A stretch of 64,000 bases of DNA from Brucepastera parasyntrophica (GTDB lineage: Bacteria; Spirochaetota; Spirochaetia; Treponematales; Treponemataceae): positions 2,598,501 through 2,662,500 of the forward strand of contig NZ_CP084606.1 of assembly GCF_022376835.1 (NCBI RefSeq). Direction: 5' to 3'. The notes beneath the pieces are model-generated. The model worked only from the letters and a program-made list of their open reading frames with translations, ran no database searches and was not told where the DNA came from. How positions within the stretch are numbered: the first letter of the stretch is position 1; each line of letters opens with the position of its first letter. A program made the translations under genes and the position numbers. Shown piece after piece: positions 59,242 to 64,000 of the stretch.

Positions 59242-59880
59242 ATGGATGTTTCATATGTAATGACAAAAAATCCTCTGTATATTCATCCTGATATGTCGGT
59301 TCAGGATGCCCGGGCCCTGATGAAAAAGGAAAAACTGGGCCGGTTCCCCGTACTCGATAAAAACAACCGCCTGGTCGGTATTGTCACTGAGCGGGACCTG
59401 GTAAACGCAAGCCCTTCAGTTGCGACAACGCTTGATATGTATGAAATGAGTTATCTCCTTTCAAAACTCAAAGTTGAAAAAGTGATGCAGCGCAAAGTCA
59501 TAACCATTAATGAGGATGTTGTTATTGAAGAGGCTGCGCGCATTATGGTTGACAATAACATAAGCGCCCTTCCTGTGATGAGAGGGGACGCTCTCGTCGG
59601 TATTGTTACTGACGGCGATTTATATAAACTCTTTATCAATCTTTTCGGGGCGCGTCAGGAAGGTGTTCGCCTTACCGTTTTGCTGAAAGAACGGCCCGGG
59701 GAACTCCAGAAAATAACCCAGGCCATTGCGTCCAGGGGAGGGAATATAGTAGCTATTGTGGCCTTTGACGGAAAGGATGTGACCAATAAGATGTGCATAG
59801 TAAAGGTCGCCAATATGTCAAAGGAAGCGCTGCTTGCCGCAGTCCAGCCTCTTGCCCTGGAAATAGAAGATATCCGCTGA
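59242..59880 (+). CDS. CBS-domain pair with ACT domain, AcuB-like sensor protein
   Basis: A 212-residue cytoplasmic protein. Two CBS motifs (residues about 1-60 with MTKNPLYIHPDMSVQDARALM, and about 70-130 with VITINEDVVIEEAARIMVDNNISALPV) form a Bateman module that normally binds adenine nucleotides. A C-terminal ACT domain (VRLTVLLKERPGELQKITQAI) normally binds amino acids. This layout resembles AcuB-like proteins. Placed after livKHMGF, it may sense energy state and an amino acid. GGAGGAG precedes the ATG. Confidence 0.85.
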   Translation: MDVSYVMTKNPLYIHPDMSVQDARALMKKEKLGRFPVLDKNNRLVGIVTERDLVNASPSVATTLDMYEMSYLLSKLKVEKVMQRKVITINEDVVIEEAARIMVDNNISALPVMRGDALVGIVTDGDLYKLFINLFGARQEGVRLTVLLKERPGELQKITQAIASRGGNIVAIVAFDGKDVTNKMCIVKVANMSKEALLAAVQPLALEIEDIR

Positions 59881-59888
59881 TTCAAGGG

Positions 59889-60020
59889 TCCGGTTTCATA
59901 CCCCGCGGCTTGCCGCAGCCCGGATAACGAATAACATTTAAACGCTTGGTATTCGCAGCCCGCGCAAGCGGCCAGTAAATCAATCCATTACAGGCCCGGC
60001 CGCAGGCTGCTGAAACCGGA
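59889..60020. repeat. Dispersed inverted-repeat element, copy B
   Basis: A 132-base segment bounded by a perfect 10-base inverted repeat, TCCGGTTTCA (59889-59898) and TGAAACCGGA (60011-60020). Inside are the hairpin around GCGGCTTGCCGC and blocks shared with the copy at 2599-2720 (ggtattcgcag, ggcc and ccgcaggctg). It encodes no protein and lies between the convergent CBS-ACT and nitroreductase genes. Confidence 0.65.
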
Positions 60021-60065
60021 CAGTATAATACATTTCCTTGCGAATGAACCTTCGCGGAGGCTCCC

Positions 60066-60665
60066 TTACCGGAATACCTTGAATCTGGTTTCGATCGGCA
60101 GGAAGTCTTTCGGGCCGGCCGGTCCTTCAACGGAGCCGAACGGCATTTCCGCAAACAGTCTCCAGTCCTCAGGCAGCTTCCATTCCTTTTTTACCGCGTC
60201 ATCTACCAGCGGATTGTAATGCTGCAGGGATGCGCCTAACCCTTCCGCTTCAAGCGCTGTCCAGACAGCAAACTGGAGCATTCCTACCGATTGACAGGAC
60301 CAGAGCGGAAAGTTGTCCTTGAAAAGGGGAAAGTTGGTCATTAAATCATTTACCGTTTTCTGGTCTTCAAAAAAAAGAATTGTGCCGTACCCGCTGTCAA
60401 AACCGGCGAGTTTTTTTTCTGTCTTTTCAAAGGAATCCGCGGGAACAATTTTACGCAGGGTTTCTTTTGTAATATTCCAGAATTTGGAACTTTCCCCGCC
60501 AAAAAGCAGAACGACTCTGCTGCTCTGGGAATTGTAAGCTGAAGGCACGTACTGGATCAGCGTTGAAACAATTTTTTCGATTTTTTCTTCGGATATGACC
60601 TTGCGCTTGCCGATAGTGTATATACTGCGCCTTTTTTTTATCGGTCCGATTAATGCGTCTGACAT
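60066..60665 (-). CDS. Nitroreductase-family protein (HBN1/Frm2-like)
   Basis: A 199-residue flavoprotein of the nitroreductase superfamily. It starts with IKKRRSIYTIGK, the FMN-contacting N-terminal motif, and has VPSAYNSQSSRVVLLFG and GMLQFAVWTALEAEGLGASLQHYNPLVD typical of the HBN1/Frm2 subgroup, linked elsewhere to fatty-acid or oxidative-stress responses. The ATG at 60665 has a perfect AGGAGG; the frame open to 60737 is not used. Substrate unknown. Confidence 0.85.
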   Translation of the reverse strand: MSDALIGPIKKRRSIYTIGKRKVISEEKIEKIVSTLIQYVPSAYNSQSSRVVLLFGGESSKFWNITKETLRKIVPADSFEKTEKKLAGFDSGYGTILFFEDQKTVNDLMTNFPLFKDNFPLWSCQSVGMLQFAVWTALEAEGLGASLQHYNPLVDDAVKKEWKLPEDWRLFAEMPFGSVEGPAGPKDFLPIETRFKVFR

Positions 60666-60799
60666 GGAAACAGCCTCCTGAAATTTCTTTATTCTTCCGA
60701 ACTCTGATATAGTCCCAGAGTTTAAAGATACAGACAAATTTCACTGGAAGCAATGTTATTCTGTGCGGATAGCCTTTAATCTGAACGCGGCAACAGCCG

Positions 60800-61534
60800 T
60801 CATTTAACGACGAGAACAGACGCTACGCGGCCGTCTTTGGTATATACATGATTCGAATTTGTCGAATCGGGACGCTGGGTTGTTCCTTCAAAATACGCAT
60901 AATACCAGGTCCCTTTAGGCAGCGGCAGGGAGATTTCATATCGCCCCGGTGATATTTCCGTTAACTCATACATAAAAGGATCCCAGTTATTGAATGTTCC
61001 GGCCAGCCTGATTACCGCACCCGGATTTCCTTCGTAGGTAAATTTTACCAGATTACTGTCCCTCTGGGATGTCTGAAAAATTTCATAATATTCCACGGGT
61101 AAAATCGATACATTCATTCCGTTAATGTAATCATATTTTGTATGCGGATTCTGGGGGTCGGTTGTCCACAAGCCGTCTACAACCATCCGGTATGTCAGTT
61201 CTTTCATTTCAGGAGGAATCTCCGCAATATAAAAAAGAACGGTTTCCAGCGGCCTGCCCTGGTCGTCGACCTGGGGCTTTCCGTATAAATCCCTCCGTAT
61301 TATCCGCTGAAAGGAATGGATAAACCGGTAATCCTCATGTTCAAAGGCAATTCCTACATATCTGGCATCGCCTCTTGCCGTAAAAATGACATGTTTATCA
61401 GATATTAACGGTTCCTGTACTCTGGAAATTGAGGCAACAAGCTCCTGATATGTTATCGCGTTTATTTCGGCTCCGGCTGCCTGAATGAGAAAAATACAGG
61501 TAAAGACAAATAAAAATAACAGTTTTCGCTTCAT
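60800..61534 (-). CDS. Secreted protein with C-terminal CBM48-like glycogen-binding domain
   Basis: A 244-residue exported protein: signal peptide MKRKLLFLFVFTCIFLIQAAGA with cleavage before EIN. Residues to about 155 are a mixed beta region without known motif. The C-terminal 90 residues are a CBM48/isoamylase-N-like immunoglobulin-type domain with RLAGTFNNWDPF and LPKGTWYYAYFEG, as in glycogen-binding modules of AMPK. No catalytic domain is present, so it may bind a glycan at the cell surface or be a periplasmic assembly protein. Divergent from the TPR gene. Confidence 0.75.
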   Translation of the reverse strand: MKRKLLFLFVFTCIFLIQAAGAEINAITYQELVASISRVQEPLISDKHVIFTARGDARYVGIAFEHEDYRFIHSFQRIIRRDLYGKPQVDDQGRPLETVLFYIAEIPPEMKELTYRMVVDGLWTTDPQNPHTKYDYINGMNVSILPVEYYEIFQTSQRDSNLVKFTYEGNPGAVIRLAGTFNNWDPFMYELTEISPGRYEISLPLPKGTWYYAYFEGTTQRPDSTNSNHVYTKDGRVASVLVVK

Positions 61535-61677
61535 AATACTCCTTTACAATTGTCGGAAAATCCTTCAAAATCTTAATATAAGGGTTATAATTTTGTATTA
61601 AAAGCTATGCTAAAGTGAAGTGTTTTTGTATCCGATTATCTACTATATAATAGGCGGGGTGGGGATTAACAGTAATC

Positions 61678-64000
61678 ATGCCAGGAAGAAAAGAGCTTGA
61701 ACATTTGCGGACAGAACTCACAACTCTCGGTGATGAACGCAGAATTACGGCTGAACGAAAAGAACACTTTGAAGAATATCCTTTGCCCTCGGATACTGAC
61801 GCAGTATCCAGCCTTAATGTTGATGATTTGCTTGCCTCTCTTGATGCTTCGGAACCGCCGTCCGTCCAGGACGAACCGGAGGCTGATTCAGAGGCTTCCG
61901 AACAGGACCTTCCGGATGATGAAAAGTCCGGCTTTCCTGAAGATATTGATTTTCATTTTGATATAGACCCCTTTCCCGATACTGATGAAGAATCTGCCGT
62001 TCCCTCTGATACGGCAATTCCGGAAGAGAGCTCTCCGGAAGCCGGAGCCAAGAAGGAGCCTGCCGTCGCTAATGACTCAGGGTTTTCTGATTTTGATTCA
62101 ATAGATCTCGATGCGATTTCCGATGCGGATGCCGGACCGATGCTCCCGGAAGAAGACCCTGCTTCTCCGGATCTTTCAGGCATAGATTCCATACTTGATT
62201 CACTTCCTCTGGATGGGGTTCCGGGTGATGATGTATCATCCCCTGCGGAAACACCGGGCGAAACTGTTCAGACTCCGGCGGCAAATGATGATGATTTTGG
62301 CGTTCCTTTTGATTTTGATGATTCCGGCTTTTCTCCGGAGATTGCGGGGGATTCTCCGGATGAGATTCCCGCAGATGAGGACGCCGGTCCTGATACTTCC
62401 GACAGTTTTTCTGTTCCCGATGATTTACTCTCCGGCTTTGCGGATGACATAGAAAGCAGCCGGGAAGGGGGAGAATCTGATGCCATTCAGGTTGATTCCG
62501 GCACTGACAGTGATTTTTCATTTGAAATACCTGATGTACCTGATGCTTCCTCCGGTTTTTCCAGCGAAGAATTCGGCGATCTTCCTGATGATTTTTTCCG
62601 GACAGAAGAAGATACCGGCGTAACGCCGTCAGGCGATGCTGCTCCCGCCGATGAAGGCCTGTCATTCGGGGACGATTTTCCCAATCTTGAGATTGAAGAT
62701 GACATGCCTGATTTTGATTTTTCTTCGTCTCCGGATCAACCGGCTTCAGATGATTTTTTGCCAACATCGGATTTTGCTTCAGACAGTCCTCCCGGTATGG
62801 ATGCGTCAGACCTCCTGAGTGGGTTTGATACGCTCGGCAGCGTCGATGATATTGATATTCCCGCCGCCCCTTCTTCAGGAACGGAGATTCCCGACCTCGA
62901 TGATTTTGGCGATTTCTCCGTTTCAGACGCACCCGCCGGTTCCCCTTCAGGCGACTTTGACGGCTTTGACGGTTTCAGCCTTGATGATGATTTTATCAGG
63001 GCAAGTATAGAAGAAGGCCAGTCAAAATCCGACGGCGGTAAAAAATCGGGCATTTCCGATTTGACGTCCAGTATATTGGGCGGAAGGAAAAGCCAGAAAA
63101 AGGAAATCCCGCTCAAAATTTCGGAAGAAGATTTTGACCGGTTCCTTGAAATACAGAACTCCTATCCCCTTAATCTCCGTATTGCGGTTGAGGAATTTAT
63201 AACCGGCGATTTGGGTACGGAAATTCAGAAAATGGAACTCGTCCATGAAATTCTGAATGGAACTCCCATACGGAAAATAGCCCGCAAGCTTGAAAACATT
63301 CTTGAGCGTTCCATCCCGATTCCGAAAGATTTTGAAAAGAAGAGCGTGGAAGAATATGAGCTTGAGAAAAGTTCATTCAAGTATATTTTCCTGAATAAGA
63401 TTCTTCCGATCAGCATTCTGTTTACAATAATTGCGGTCTTATCAGGCTGTGTTTTTTATCTTTCCTGGAAATTCATTTATAATCCTATTGTTGCTGAAAA
63501 TTATTACAAGCAGGGCTATGCGGCAATCGAAGACGGACGCTATACGCAGGCCTTTACACTTTTTGATAAGGGCGTACAGCGGTGGGACAAAAAACGCTGG
63601 TATTTCCGGTATGCCCGGGCTTTCAGGGATAAAAAACAGTATATTTCGGCAGAGTTAATGTATGAACGTCTTTTAAACCGTTTTAAAAATGATAAAGCGG
63701 CAGGCCTGGAATATGCGGAAATGCTGCGGACTGATTTGCGCAATTTTGAAAAGGCCGAACTGGTCTTGAAACGGCGGGTCCTTGATAATCATGTCAATGA
63801 CAAAGACGGCCTTCTTCTGTTGGGTGATGTCTATCTTGACTGGGCGGAAGAAGTCCCTGAAAAATATGAGGATGCCCGCCGGGCTTACGCGTCTCTTGTC
63901 GAATTATACGGTTCAAGGGATGTTTATCTTGCCCGCATGATGAGGTATTTTATCCGGACCGATAATCTCGCGGAAGTTCTTCCTCTCAAAGACCATTTTA
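61678..64000 (+). CDS. Membrane-anchored TPR protein with long acidic N-terminal region (3' end outside window)
   Basis: At least 774 residues, open at the right edge. Residues 1-60 are helical and charged; about 60-450 are low complexity, very rich in Asp, Ser, Pro, Glu and Phe, with recurring short motifs like DDLLSGF and DLLSGFDTL. A globular helical part (about 475-565) has ISEEDFDRFLEIQNSYPLNLR. One membrane helix follows (about 571-595, ILPISILFTIIAVLSGCVFYL). From about 605, TPR-like repeats (YYKQGYAAIEDGRYTQAFTLFDKG) lie outside the membrane. It resembles treponemal TPR proteins; a role in periplasmic-flagellum collar assembly, as for some Borrelia TPR proteins, is only a possibility. 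Confidence 0.7.
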   Translation, partial: MPGRKELEHLRTELTTLGDERRITAERKEHFEEYPLPSDTDAVSSLNVDDLLASLDASEPPSVQDEPEADSEASEQDLPDDEKSGFPEDIDFHFDIDPFPDTDEESAVPSDTAIPEESSPEAGAKKEPAVANDSGFSDFDSIDLDAISDADAGPMLPEEDPASPDLSGIDSILDSLPLDGVPGDDVSSPAETPGETVQTPAANDDDFGVPFDFDDSGFSPEIAGDSPDEIPADEDAGPDTSDSFSVPDDLLSGFADDIESSREGGESDAIQVDSGTDSDFSFEIPDVPDASSGFSSEEFGDLPDDFFRTEEDTGVTPSGDAAPADEGLSFGDDFPNLEIEDDMPDFDFSSSPDQPASDDFLPTSDFASDSPPGMDASDLLSGFDTLGSVDDIDIPAAPSSGTEIPDLDDFGDFSVSDAPAGSPSGDFDGFDGFSLDDDFIRASIEEGQSKSDGGKKSGISDLTSSILGGRKSQKKEIPLKISEEDFDRFLEIQNSYPLNLRIAVEEFITGDLGTEIQKMELVHEILNGTPIRKIARKLENILERSIPIPKDFEKKSVEEYELEKSSFKYIFLNKILPISILFTIIAVLSGCVFYLSWKFIYNPIVAENYYKQGYAAIEDGRYTQAFTLFDKGVQRWDKKRWYFRYARAFRDKKQYISAELMYERLLNRFKNDKAAGLEYAEMLRTDLRNFEKAELVLKRRVLDNHVNDKDGLLLLGDVYLDWAEEVPEKYEDARRAYASLVELYGSRDVYLARMMRYFIRTDNLAEVLPLKDHF

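Noticed and set aside
61697-63658. Several open frames in other phases inside the acidic TPR gene, some over 250 codons
   Set aside because: They are by-products of the biased Asp/Ser/Pro/Glu codons, with low-complexity translations rich in Arg, His, Gln and Asn.

Overview
The window looks like the chromosome of a spirochaete close to Treponema. The reasons are the gene order tRNA-Thr, rpmG, tRNA-Trp, secE, nusG, rplK-rplA-rplJ-rplL-rpoB-rpoC-rpsL-rpsG, and separately tuf followed by the S10, spc and alpha ribosomal genes with no fusA. RpoB also carries Asn at the position of E. coli Ser531, the change associated with natural rifampicin resistance in spirochaetes. A beta-barrel outer membrane protein, lipoprotein and Sec signals, and HD-GYP, PilZ and Hpt-like signalling proteins fit the same picture. 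Species cannot be fixed from the sequence alone.

Layout. 1-10.5 kb: the end of an unknown gene, a CopB-like metal P-type ATPase, a YkgJ-type cysteine-cluster protein, a lipocalin/AttH-like protein, a PHP-family histidinol phosphatase with a degenerate Hpt protein, a DJ-1/PfpI protein, a PfkB sugar/nucleoside kinase, acetate kinase and a frameshifted methyltransferase. 10.5-18.4 kb: an outer membrane protein, an HD-GYP protein, then a leftward run (U32 protein, alpha/beta hydrolase-like protein, pyrE, RlmM-like methyltransferase, PilZ, NusG-domain-II protein, cysE). 18.5-21.8 kb: two MarR-like paralogues facing a small membrane protein across three copies of a palindromic operator, then a secreted hypothetical protein and a PhnB-like protein. 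22-25.3 kb: DNA alkylation repair (Ada-AlkA fusion and a frameshifted ogt) and an AraC/GyrI regulator.

25.4-54.1 kb is the transcription and translation block: two tRNAs, SecE/NusG, the L11-L10-rpoBC-S12-S7 genes, tuf, and the complete S10-spc-alpha gene series ending with rplQ, a small zinc-ribbon gene and a strong terminator. 54.1-59.9 kb is a branched-chain amino-acid ABC transporter (livK, H, M, G, F) with a structured leader, an internal terminator after livK, and a CBS-ACT sensor protein. 59.9-64 kb holds a dispersed inverted-repeat element, a nitroreductase, a secreted CBM48-like protein and a large acidic, membrane-anchored TPR protein cut by the window edge.

The most important technical point is that six genes (methyltransferase, ogt, rplF, rpsK, rplQ, livM) are each broken by what reads as exactly one missing base in or beside a run of five or six identical bases. 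Three of these encode core ribosomal proteins, so uncorrected sequencing error is much more likely than real gene loss. The most interesting biology is the MarR operator array fitted around a consensus promoter, the terminal-inverted-repeat element present in two copies, the structured leaders before rplK and livK, the long acidic tail on L10, and two proteins that keep a fold but lack the key catalytic residue (Hpt-like and HSL-like).
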